Shown here piece by piece: positions 1-5,844 of a stretch of 6,483 bases of DNA. Within the stretch, counting starts at the first letter, position 1; the number at the start of each line of letters is the position of its first letter. The stretch comes from Victivallales bacterium (lineage in GTDB: Bacteria; Verrucomicrobiota; Lentisphaeria; Oligosphaerales; Oligosphaeraceae). The notes below the pieces were generated by a model. That model worked only from the letters and a program-made list of their open reading frames with translations. It made no database searches and had not been told where the DNA came from. The translations under genes were made by a program, and so were the position numbers. The stretch spans positions 1-6,483 of the forward strand of contig JAFRLP010000089.1 in NCBI GenBank assembly GCA_017431185.1, given 5' to 3'.

Positions 1-28
1 AGAGCGGCGGCGGAGGCGGCGGCAATGA

Positions 29-283
29 AGGCGGCAACGGCGGTGGCTCCGCAACACGCTCGTCGGCGGTGCGAAACTCAACGCGAACTCGTATATGCTC
101 ACGGCCAACACCGTGCTTCCCGCGCAGGCGCTTGTTTGGCTGCCGAAGGCAAATTGCCCGATTTGTCTGGATGGAAAGGGCATCGAATACAGCACACGCA
201 GTATCGGCAATCTGGATTTTGCGGTCATCGAGTTGCCGAAGGGCACATCCAGAATAGCCGTCAACATGGAAGGAGAGGCAACA
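29..283 (+). other. C-terminal tail of an upstream protein, possibly frameshifted, reading into the SGNH gene
   Basis: I do not recognise this protein. In the frame of the SGNH gene, an open stretch runs from just after a TGA at 26-28. It reads like real coding sequence from about residue NTLVGG (53 on), with alternating hydrophobic strands (VLPAQALVWLP, then FAVIELPKGTSRIAV) that suggest the end of a beta-sandwich domain. No start codon with a Shine-Dalgarno supports a beginning here; the ATG at 95 has none. Bases 3-50 in a different frame encode a glycine-rich linker (SGGGGGG, NEGG, NGGGS). The simplest reading is an upstream gene, cut by the window edge, whose frame changes at about 45-60 through an indel, a sequencing error or slippage in the GGC-rich run. 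No stop separates it from the SGNH gene, so it would be translated as a fusion unless the frame differs. Confidence 0.35.
271..275 (+). promoter_or_regulatory. Shine-Dalgarno that sets the SGNH hydrolase start
   Basis: AGGAG lies 8 bases before ATG 284. Neither the upstream in-frame ATG at 95 nor the one at 266 has a comparable site. This favours translation starting at 284 even though the reading frame is open further upstream. Confidence 0.7.
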
Positions 284-946
284 ATGGCGCCGACACTGGA
301 ATCATTCAGGAAAAAGGACATCAGGCTAGTTGGCTTTGGCGATTCAAACACGGATTTCAACCATTGGTCATTTGGCAGGAATTGGCTGTCCATGCTGGCG
401 TGCAATGGCAGCGATTTCTTTGGAAGGCGCGTGATCATCAACAGCGGAGTCAGCGGAGACAACACAGCGGGCGCCTTGAAGCGCGTGAAAAGCGATGTCC
501 TTGACTTTCATCCTGACATCGTGATTGTGGCGTTTGGCCTGAATGACGCAATTCAGTCAAGGCCGCTGGAGGAGTTCAAACGGGACTACAGGACATTGCT
601 GGAAACGCTCAAAACGGCGGGATGCTACGTGATAACGCGCACGTCACAGCCTGTCATTAACATGGTCAATGGAAGCGAGGAACTGGCCACAGCCCCTAAA
701 ATGCCTGATTTCATGGCGGCCATTGTCGAAATCTCCAGAGAAATGGACATTCCATGCGTGGACCATTACAGCCTGTGGAAGGCCTCGATGGCCTCCAAAT
801 ACAGGGGGGAACTGGTGCTGCTCATGGGCAACCGCCTTCATCCCAATGAGCAGGGACATCGCCGCCTGTACAGTGAACTTGCCCCGTTCTTGAACCTGGA
901 GCCTGACTTCCAATGTGAGTTCATGCACCTTCTCAGGCATCAATGA
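284..946 (+). CDS. SGNH/GDSL-family hydrolase (probable carbohydrate or lipid esterase)
   Basis: This is a 220-residue serine esterase of the SGNH-hydrolase superfamily, which typically deacylates sugars, lipids or related esters. The family blocks are visible in order. Block I is GFGDSNT with nucleophile Ser21. Block II is NSGVSGDNT (about 53-61) with the oxyanion Gly. Block III is GLND (85-88). Block V is LHPNEQGH with catalytic His186. The acidic residue usually three before that His (DxxH) is Asn183 here, so either a Ser-His dyad operates or another acid completes the triad. Start 284 was chosen for its Shine-Dalgarno and because the domain begins about 10 residues later. No signal peptide is seen, so the protein is probably cytoplasmic unless it is made as part of an upstream fusion. 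The length is typical of a single-domain member. The substrate cannot be told from sequence; the nearby GH130 operon suggests acylated glycans. Confidence 0.85.
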   Translation: MAPTLESFRKKDIRLVGFGDSNTDFNHWSFGRNWLSMLACNGSDFFGRRVIINSGVSGDNTAGALKRVKSDVLDFHPDIVIVAFGLNDAIQSRPLEEFKRDYRTLLETLKTAGCYVITRTSQPVINMVNGSEELATAPKMPDFMAAIVEISREMDIPCVDHYSLWKASMASKYRGELVLLMGNRLHPNEQGHRRLYSELAPFLNLEPDFQCEFMHLLRHQ

Positions 947-1000
947 TCACCCCTTTCAAGATTTTGTCTCTCATCATGACCCGAAAAATCAAAATGCACT

Positions 1001-1004
1001 GGAG
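1001..1004 (+). promoter_or_regulatory. Shine-Dalgarno that sets the pseudopilin start
   Basis: GGAG ends 7 bases before ATG 1012. Earlier in-frame ATGs at 943, 976 and 994 would put a long charged extension in front of the prepilin leader, so 1012 is preferred. The spacer 947-1011 otherwise shows no convincing promoter. Confidence 0.6.
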
Positions 1005-1011
1005 AAAGACA

Positions 1012-1740
1012 ATGAAAGACCGCAGATTCTTCACTTTGATTGAGTTGCTCGTCGTTATCGCCATCATCGCAATTCTGGCGAGCATGCTGTTGCCCGCCCT
1101 CAGCAAGGCGCGTGAAAAGGCGCGCGGCATCTCCTGCGTCAACAATCTCAAGGGCCTGGGGATGTACAATGCGATATACATCGACGAGAACGAGGACTAT
1201 GGCATTCCGCATTTGTTCATCAACCAGGGGGAGTGGTTCAATGGCCTGGCCCGTCAGGGGGTGTTTCCGCTGGACACGTCGTCTGGAAGTTCCCATGTCT
1301 GTGCCTGGGCCAGAAAGGGCTCTGGCACGCCCATCCATTGCCCATCGGACACCCGTGCCAATGCCAAACCCACCAGTTATGGCGTGAACATGACGGTGGG
1401 CAACGGCAACGCCACTCATTTGACCGACAACAACTACCGCCGCCGCAAAATCAACCAGCTCAAGAACCCATCCATGGTCATGTGGATGGTCGATGTTTGG
1501 GGAGTGAGCCATCCTGAACATGACGCAACCACCGTCTATTATGCTGATCCCTGGGAGGACATCGTCGGTTTCCGCCACTCCCAGGAGGCCGCCAACTCCT
1601 GCATGTTCGACGGACATGTCTGGACGGCAGGCCCCAGGCAACTCCCCCATGGCGGCGCCTACCATTATCCCTGGACTGACGCCACATTCTACTACTACTG
1701 GCACAAGGACTGGACAACCACAGAACTCAAGAGTTACTGA
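1012..1740 (+). CDS. Prepilin-type N-terminal cleavage/methylation protein (type II pseudopilin-like, H-X-DG family)
   Basis: This is a 242-residue protein of the pseudopilin-like family that is hugely expanded in Lentisphaerota and Planctomycetota. It should be inserted in the inner membrane and processed by a prepilin peptidase. A short basic leader (MKDRRF) precedes the cleavage site, then FTLIE with Glu at +5 (residue 11). A hydrophobic helix follows to about residue 27, and then the [12 protein letters not shown] and CVNNLK signature. Residue -1 is Phe instead of the classical Gly. Further on come HCPSD, a SYGVNM segment and, near the C terminus, RH189 with D200-G201. That is the H-X-DG motif, spaced by ten residues here rather than the usual nine. 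The role of these proteins is poorly defined; they are thought to belong to type II secretion-like or surface structures and often sit beside carbohydrate-degrading genes, as here. The gene begins 65 bases after the SGNH stop and may be co-transcribed with it. Confidence 0.92.
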   Translation: MKDRRFFTLIELLVVIAIIAILASMLLPALSKAREKARGISCVNNLKGLGMYNAIYIDENEDYGIPHLFINQGEWFNGLARQGVFPLDTSSGSSHVCAWARKGSGTPIHCPSDTRANAKPTSYGVNMTVGNGNATHLTDNNYRRRKINQLKNPSMVMWMVDVWGVSHPEHDATTVYYADPWEDIVGFRHSQEAANSCMFDGHVWTAGPRQLPHGGAYHYPWTDATFYYYWHKDWTTTELKSY

Positions 1741-1952
1741 TTCTTCAGCCTGGACGGTTTTGAGGCAGGACTGGTCTGGCATGCCGCGCTCCGCGCGGCC
1801 ACTCCGCAACCGCAATTGGCTGGTTTTGCATGTCGCGCTCCGCGCGGCCACTCCGCAACCGCAATTGGCTGGTTTTGCATGTCGCGCTCCGCGCGGCCAG
1901 CCTCCCATGATTGCACAAAGGGTATTTTTCCACAGTTCCCAAGTACTGACAA
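1741..1952 (+). other. Non-coding spacer before the GH130 operon
   Basis: This 212-base gap contains the 49-bp tandem repeat (1780-1899) and little else. I see no convincing sigma-70 promoter for the operon: TTGCAC at 1911-1916 has no suitable -10 partner at 16-18 bases. I also see no T-tracted terminator after the pseudopilin gene. Confidence 0.6.
1780..1899 (+). repeat. 49-bp GC-rich tandem repeat, 2.4 copies, hairpin-forming
   Basis: Units start at 1780 and 1829, and a partial third unit of 22 bases starts at 1878. The two full units differ at one base (C1784 versus T), and the partial copy matches unit two exactly. Degenerate similarity extends left to about 1771. Each unit holds a GC hairpin with a TCC loop. 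In unit one it is a perfect 7-bp stem (1783-1789 with 1793-1799). In the later copies the C-to-T change turns one pair into a G-U wobble. A second weaker hairpin, AACCGC with GCTGGTT around AATTG, follows in the full units. The period is not a multiple of three, which argues against a coding role. It could be a REP-like dispersed element or a transcript-stabilising or attenuating structure; its function is unknown. Confidence 0.9.
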
Positions 1953-3062
1953 ATGCAGAACATGTTGAATATTCGTCGCTACCAAGGCAACCCCATTCTT
2001 GGCCCCAATTTCGCGCTGTCCTGGGCGGGGCACGAGGCAAGAAATCCAGGCGTCGTCTTCGATGGCACACAATTCCACATGGTGTTCACCACGACACCCG
2101 AACCGAACAATGGCGAGATTTACCTGGGATATGCGTGTAGCAGAGACGGCATTCACTTTGACGTTGCCGACACGCCTTTCATGCGCCCCGACCCCGACCC
2201 AGACTCATTTGATCACGCCAATGTCGAGGATGCGCGCATCACTCAGATGGGCGGCAATTTCTACATCGCCTACGCGGGGCGTTCGCACAACTTGAAATCT
2301 TTTGAAAGAGGAGAAAGGCGCATTGGTCCCAATGGCAATAAGAATCCGACCTGGACGCAGAATTTCAGACGTGGCGGCTTTGCCGTGACCAAGGACTGGA
2401 AAAGCGTGAAGCGCCTCGGACCCTGCACAAACGAGCATATCCATGATGCGAACATCGTCCTTTTCCCAGAGAGGTTTCATGGCAAGTACGCTGTGCTGCA
2501 TCGACCAACCGCCTTTGAGCCGTGGCTGTTGCCCTGCCTGTATCATCCCGCCTCCATCTGGCTGGCATACGAGGATGAATTGGGACCTTTTGGAAGCAAC
2601 GCCAGGGAGATGCCCTGGAAAATGAGGGATGGCCTGGATGTCCCGAATGACCATCTGCTGATTCAACCCGAATATGAATGGGAAAAGATGAAAATCGGCG
2701 CATCTGGCGTGCCGATACCCACAGACGATGGCTGGCTTATGTTCTACCATGCGGTGGACAGGCAGGGCATTTACCGCGTTGGCCTGCTTCTTCTCGACAG
2801 GGAAAACCCGCTGAAGATTCTGGCGCGTTCGCCTCTGCCTATCATGGAGCCAAGCACAGGCTATGAGAATGTGGGCACCGCCTGCTTTGCAAGGAAACAC
2901 TGCTATCCCTATATTGTCTTCCCCTGCGCCAATTTGATGATTGACGATGAGATATGGCTCTATTACGGAGCCTCTGACCTTTACATTGGATTGGCGACAG
3001 TGAAATTCAGTGAGGCCATGGATTACATACACGGCAAATCATGCCGTGTTGAACACCCATAA
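1953..3062 (+). CDS. Glycoside hydrolase family 130 protein (beta-mannoside phosphorylase/hydrolase-like)
   Basis: This is a 369-residue five-bladed beta-propeller of family GH130, whose members split beta-mannosides, mostly by phosphorolysis to mannose 1-phosphate and less often by hydrolysis. Family landmarks in order are: NPIL (13-16); RNPGVVFDG (30-38); YLGYACSRDGIHF (57-69); VEDAR (91-95, usually VEDPR); the phosphate/sugar-site region HDANIVLFPE (164-173) with LHR (182-184); KIGASGVPI (247-255) with GWLMFYHAVD (260-269); and YYGASD (337-342). No signal peptide is seen, so it is cytoplasmic and acts on imported oligosaccharides. Lys is common in the segment that reads HDAN here, so phosphorolysis should not be assumed. 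The start is uncertain: ATG 1953 has no Shine-Dalgarno, and ATG 1962 (MLNIRRYQ) is equally plausible. It is the first gene of a three-gene operon, with the next gene 16 bases downstream. Confidence 0.88.
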   Translation: MQNMLNIRRYQGNPILGPNFALSWAGHEARNPGVVFDGTQFHMVFTTTPEPNNGEIYLGYACSRDGIHFDVADTPFMRPDPDPDSFDHANVEDARITQMGGNFYIAYAGRSHNLKSFERGERRIGPNGNKNPTWTQNFRRGGFAVTKDWKSVKRLGPCTNEHIHDANIVLFPERFHGKYAVLHRPTAFEPWLLPCLYHPASIWLAYEDELGPFGSNAREMPWKMRDGLDVPNDHLLIQPEYEWEKMKIGASGVPIPTDDGWLMFYHAVDRQGIYRVGLLLLDRENPLKILARSPLPIMEPSTGYENVGTACFARKHCYPYIVFPCANLMIDDEIWLYYGASDLYIGLATVKFSEAMDYIHGKSCRVEHP

Positions 3063-3078
3063 TTCAAAGGAGCAGAAA

Positions 3079-4050
3079 ATGTTGAAAATCGGCATCATCG
3101 GGGCTGGCCGCATGGGCAATTCCCATGCGGCGATTCTGGAAAAAAACAAGTCCGTGCAGTTGTCCACGGTATATGACGTCAATCCAGAGCAGTCCGCGAA
3201 ATTCGTGGAGAAACATCCAAATGTGAAGATAATGGCAAGTCTTCAGGAACTGGTGAACTCACCCGAGACAGACTTCATTGTCATCACCACGCCAACCTAT
3301 TGCCATAAAGAGGGGCTTCTTGCCGCCATGACCACTGGGAAGCCAATCTTCTGCGAAAAGCCGCTTTGCCGCACACGGGAAGACCTGGACGAACTCACTC
3401 CACTGCTCCAGAGTTACGGCAATTTCTTCGCAATCGGCTTTGTGAGGCGCTATTCGCCAGTCAACAGCATCATGAAAAAACTGATTGACGAGGGCAAGTT
3501 GGGCAGGCTGCGTTCCGCGTCAGTGGTCTGCCGAATCGGCACCTTCCAACGCCAATGGGGTGACTGGTTCGCCGACTATGACAAGTCTGGCGGAGTCATG
3601 CTGGACATGCTGGCGCACCACTGCGACTTGCTCAACTACATCGTGGGCAGTCCAGTCAGCGTCTATGCCCAGGCGTTCCGTTTGCCTAAAGACCAGCCCC
3701 TTCCCAGCGATTACGCCAGTGCAACAGCCGTTCTGCAGAACAACGTCATCTGCAATGTGGAGTGTTACTGGCTGCGTGGCGGCCCGACCGATGTATACAT
3801 GACGGTGTATGGCGAGAAGGGTGCCCTGAAACAGACCGACACAGGTGTCTTCTTCTATGACATCGGTGGAAAGGAAACCAAACACGAGGGGACTTCGGCG
3901 CAGATGTTCGAGGCGGAATGGGAGAATGTTGTGGATTGCGCCATCAACGGCAAAAAACCGCTGGCGGGCGCACAGGACGCCGTCAACGCGATGGAGTTCT
4001 GCCTCGGCATGATGGAGTCCGCCGAGACAGGCAATGTGGTGAAATTCTGA
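3079..4050 (+). CDS. Gfo/Idh/MocA family oxidoreductase (inositol 2-dehydrogenase-like)
   Basis: This is a 323-residue NAD(P)-dependent sugar or polyol dehydrogenase. The N-terminal Rossmann fold is shown by GIIGAGRMG (5-13). The catalytic-site EKP is at 93-95 with Lys94. The C-terminal substrate domain has GFVRRYSP, which resembles the inositol dehydrogenase GFxRRxDP stretch, and D176-x3-H180-x2-D183, the family's Asp/His active-site signature. Start 3079 is set by AAAGGAG at 3066-3072, six bases upstream; an in-frame ATG at 3010 lies inside the GH130 gene and is rejected. It follows GH130 by 16 bases and its stop is joined to the next gene's Shine-Dalgarno, so the three are almost certainly one transcript. 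The likely job is oxidising, or oxidising and re-reducing, a sugar or glycoside released or handled by the neighbours. The exact substrate is not readable; the inositol link is only a family resemblance. Confidence 0.92.
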   Translation: MLKIGIIGAGRMGNSHAAILEKNKSVQLSTVYDVNPEQSAKFVEKHPNVKIMASLQELVNSPETDFIVITTPTYCHKEGLLAAMTTGKPIFCEKPLCRTREDLDELTPLLQSYGNFFAIGFVRRYSPVNSIMKKLIDEGKLGRLRSASVVCRIGTFQRQWGDWFADYDKSGGVMLDMLAHHCDLLNYIVGSPVSVYAQAFRLPKDQPLPSDYASATAVLQNNVICNVECYWLRGGPTDVYMTVYGEKGALKQTDTGVFFYDIGGKETKHEGTSAQMFEAEWENVVDCAINGKKPLAGAQDAVNAMEFCLGMMESAETGNVVKF

Positions 4051-4058
4051 GGAGGTGA
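4050..4058 (+). promoter_or_regulatory. Full-length Shine-Dalgarno overlapping the upstream stop
   Basis: AGGAGGTGA is a nine-base match to the usual anti-Shine-Dalgarno tail of 16S rRNA. It shares its first base with the TGA of the dehydrogenase and sits before ATG 4064. It decides for ATG 4064 over the GTG at 4055, which is part of the site itself, and suggests strong, possibly coupled translation. Confidence 0.8.
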
Positions 4059-4063
4059 CTGCC

Positions 4064-4897
4064 ATGGGACTACCCTGCATCGGCACAATGTTGCATTGCT
4101 GCAACGTGAATGAACGCATAGTCTCCTATTATCACGACATAGGCTTGACGGCGATTCAGATTGCCCGCGTCTACGAGGAGTGGCTGGCGCCAGGCGATGA
4201 GGCAAAGTGCGCATCGGATGACGTTTTCACGCTGCTGCAAAAATACGGTTTTTCCGTGCCCACCATGTTTTTGTCCTATCCCGAGCAGGATTGGGCGCAT
4301 CCCCGCGAGGGCGTGGGGCTGACGCCGATGCAGACACGTGCGGAGCGCATGGTGCTGTCCTGCCGTCAGATGAACTGGGCGAAACGGTACGGCATACGCT
4401 ACATCACCTGCCATGTCGGTTTTCCGCCTGAAGTCCAGGACGAATACGGGCGCCTCATTTCCGATTTGAGGCAACTGGCGCGATTTGCCGCGGCAAATGA
4501 CCAGGAGTTTCTGTTCGAGACAGGCATGGAATCCTCAGCCAGCCTGAAACGCATCCTGGATGACATAGGAGAACCCAATGTGGGCATTAACTTTGACCCT
4601 GCGAATCTCCTGCTTTATGGCACCGATGTGCCGATGAACTTCCTTGAACTGCTGTGGAGCAAAATCCGTGTGGTGCATTGCAAGGACGCAGTGTCGGCGC
4701 TTCATGGCCCCGACAGTGCCCATGAAACCGTCCTGGGCAAGGGCGCGACCAATTTTGCGGAACTGATAAAATTTCTTCTGGGAAAGGGCTTCACGGGACC
4801 GCTCATCATTGAACGGGAACTACCGCCTGGACCTGAGCAGGAAAAGGATATCGCGGAGGCGGTGCTTTACATCAAGTCCATCATTGACGAGGCATAG
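4064..4897 (+). CDS. Sugar phosphate isomerase/epimerase-type TIM barrel (xylose isomerase-like, AP2EC fold)
   Basis: This 277-residue protein is a divalent-metal TIM barrel of the xylose isomerase-like/AP endonuclease 2 superfamily, which isomerises or epimerises sugars and keto-sugars. The four metal-ligand positions are visible on successive strands: Glu152 in LFETG, Asp178 in NFDPANLL, His205 in VVHCKDA and Glu250 in IIERE. LGKGATNF and GFTGPL complete the usual C-terminal pattern. There is no signal peptide, so it is cytoplasmic. It begins 13 bases after the dehydrogenase stop. Gfo/Idh/MocA enzymes next to AP2EC barrels recur in catabolic clusters, including ones where a sugar is oxidised to a 3-keto form and then rearranged or eliminated, so a joint pathway is plausible here (inference). 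No specific EC number can be supported. It is the last gene of the operon; a hairpin-bearing repeat begins one base after its stop. Confidence 0.9.
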   Translation: MGLPCIGTMLHCCNVNERIVSYYHDIGLTAIQIARVYEEWLAPGDEAKCASDDVFTLLQKYGFSVPTMFLSYPEQDWAHPREGVGLTPMQTRAERMVLSCRQMNWAKRYGIRYITCHVGFPPEVQDEYGRLISDLRQLARFAAANDQEFLFETGMESSASLKRILDDIGEPNVGINFDPANLLLYGTDVPMNFLELLWSKIRVVHCKDAVSALHGPDSAHETVLGKGATNFAELIKFLLGKGFTGPLIIERELPPGPEQEKDIAEAVLYIKSIIDEA

Positions 4898-5019
4898 CCT
4901 TTCCGCCCCCACCGCCTTTGGCATGCCCAGTGCCTGCTCTGCCTTCTGAGCCTGGCATGCCAGGCGAGTGCCTCCAACCTGCCCGCAGAACCTTTAGCCC
5001 TGCGGATTGAAGTAGTCTG
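4898..5019 (+). repeat. Dispersed intergenic repeat, copy A (122 bp)
   Basis: It begins immediately after the TIM-barrel stop and matches copy B at 5845-5932. The first 30 bases are identical, and the last 58 bases match at 53 positions. Copy A has 34 extra bases (4928-4961) bounded by the direct repeat TGGCATGCC. It contains a 16-bp perfect palindrome (4950-4965) and a hairpin whose stem CCGCAG/CTGCGG is at 4983-4988 and 5000-5005 with an 11-base loop. No T-run follows, so it is not a classical terminator. It could serve as a 3' end stabiliser, a Rho-related site or a non-autonomous mobile repeat. Confidence 0.88.
4950..4965. repeat. 16-bp perfect palindrome GCCTGGCATGCCAGGC
   Basis: This sequence equals its own reverse complement. 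It lies across the right edge of the 34-bp segment that is present in copy A and absent from copy B. It may be a protein-binding site or a recombination-prone point; nothing shows which. Confidence 0.8.
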
Positions 5020-5079
5020 GGGTACGGAGTATTGTTCCCGTTACCAACGCGCTGGTCATAGAGCAATTGGCAATAAAAC

Positions 5080-5108
5080 TTGACATTCACAACATAATGT
5101 GTTATATT
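5080..5108 (+). promoter_or_regulatory. Sigma-70-type promoter of the toxin-antitoxin operon
   Basis: The -35 box TTGACA (5080-5085) is a perfect consensus. A 17-base spacer leads to TATATT (5103-5108), five of six consensus bases. Transcription would start near 5115, giving a leader of about 25 bases before ATG 5140. It is the best promoter match in the window, so the pair is probably expressed independently of the sugar operon. Confidence 0.8.
5089..5103. promoter_or_regulatory. Candidate operator between the -35 and -10 boxes
   Basis: An inverted repeat, ACAT-A-ATGT, with imperfect flanks (ACAACAT and ATGTGTT) fills the promoter spacer and touches the -10 box. Antitoxins with a ribbon-helix-helix fold usually repress their own promoter at such sites, so autoregulation is likely. 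The link is inferred from position and family. Confidence 0.45.
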
Positions 5109-5139
5109 TGGTGGAAAAACAAACCTATAAGGTGCAATC

Positions 5140-5421
5140 ATGGCTGTTGCGACATTTAGCGTCCGCATGGATGCGGAACTGAAAAAAGAACTTGATAAAC
5201 TTTGCATGCAACTTGGAATGAACACTTCCGTTGCAATCAATATCTTCGCTCGTACAGTGGTTCGAGAGCGTCGAATACCATTTGAGATTTCCATTGCTCC
5301 CTCTGATGCGGGAATGCGAGCGTTTCAAAGTCTGCGGCGGCAGGCAAAAGCCAAGGGATTGCAGGATATGCCTCTGAGCGAAATCAATCAAGAGATAGAG
5401 CAAAGCAGAACTGGCAAATGA
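5140..5421 (+). CDS. RelB/DinJ-family antitoxin
   Basis: This 93-residue antitoxin of a type II toxin-antitoxin system should bind and neutralise the toxin encoded just downstream and repress the shared promoter. The N-terminal ribbon-helix-helix part is typical of RelB/DinJ: strand TFSVRMD, helix ELKKELDKLCMQLG, then MNTSVAINIFARTVVRERRIPFEI. The C-terminal part (about 52-93), with LSEINQEIEQSR, would be the toxin-wrapping tail. ATG 5140 is preceded by AAGGTG five bases upstream. The stop overlaps the toxin start by four bases (ATGA). Base use differs from the sugar operon: 5161-5220 has 25 G/C in 60, while 3601-3660 has 36 in 60, which suggests transfer. RelB/DinJ is classically paired with RelE/YafQ toxins; here the partner is a PIN protein. 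Confidence 0.9.
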   Translation: MAVATFSVRMDAELKKELDKLCMQLGMNTSVAINIFARTVVRERRIPFEISIAPSDAGMRAFQSLRRQAKAKGLQDMPLSEINQEIEQSRTGK

Positions 5422-5834
5422 AAATCCATGCCGTAATCGACACCAATGTTCTGGTGTCGGCTTTGCTTGCGAAACGCGCCGACTCCGCCCCCGTTCTCAT
5501 CATCGAAAAAGTGTTCGAAGGTGCGGTTGTGCCTGTTTTCAGCAAAGAAATAGTGAGGGAATATTTCGATGTTCTGCATCGAGAAAAATTCGGTTTTGAC
5601 CCCAATACGGTCAATTGTTTTCTCCAAGAACTGCTACAAAGAGGAATTCAACTTGATCCTTCTCCCATTGATACGGTATTGCCGGACATAAAGGATAGCC
5701 CCTTTTACGCAGTTGCACTGTCAAACAAGACCAATGAAACCTATCTTGTCACAGGAAACTTAAAGCATTTTCCTGCAAAACCGTTGGTGGTGTCGCCCGT
5801 TGCCTTTCTCAATATTCTTCAGGCCTATTCCTGA
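5418..5834 (+). CDS. PIN-domain toxin (putative TA-system ribonuclease, PIN family)
   Basis: This is a 138-residue PIN-fold protein of the putative toxin-component family, expected to cleave RNA with Mg2+ or Mn2+ when freed from its antitoxin. Acidic-site residues are visible: Asp8 in VIDTNVLVSALL, a Glu in the FSKEIVREYFDVL helix (Glu44 or Glu48), and Asp93 in DIKDSPFYAVAL. The last motif reads LVTGNLKHFP, with Asn114 where many PIN proteins have Asp; this family often shows Asn. The start overlaps the antitoxin stop (ATGA) and lacks a good Shine-Dalgarno, so translation is probably coupled to the antitoxin, keeping toxin below antitoxin. The gene is AT-richer than the flanks (23 G/C in the 60 bases at 5581-5640). 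It ends 10 bases before repeat copy B. The length is normal, with no sign of inactivation. Confidence 0.9.
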   Translation: MKIHAVIDTNVLVSALLAKRADSAPVLIIEKVFEGAVVPVFSKEIVREYFDVLHREKFGFDPNTVNCFLQELLQRGIQLDPSPIDTVLPDIKDSPFYAVALSNKTNETYLVTGNLKHFPAKPLVVSPVAFLNILQAYS

Positions 5835-5844
5835 CGGAGCGTAA

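Noticed and set aside
25..504. Plus-strand open frame of 159 codons at the left end
   Set aside because: It overlaps the SGNH gene in another frame, is rich in Arg, Gln and His as shadow frames often are, and has no Shine-Dalgarno or recognisable domain.
1780..1899. Tandem units considered as a CRISPR array
   Set aside because: The units follow each other directly with no variable spacers, and no cas gene is present.
1925..1933. TTTTCCACA, one base from a DnaA box
   Set aside because: It is a single imperfect match with no cluster of boxes, AT-rich unwinding region or replication gene nearby, so it does not support an origin.
940..2070. Long minus-strand open frame of 376 codons spanning the pseudopilin gene and the tandem repeat
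   Set aside because: It lies antisense to a clearly recognised gene, is low in complexity through the 49-bp repeat, and has no protein motif. It is a by-product of GC-rich composition.
2205..3032. Minus-strand open frame of 275 codons opposite GH130
   Set aside because: It is fully antisense to a gene with clear family motifs and shows no motifs of its own.
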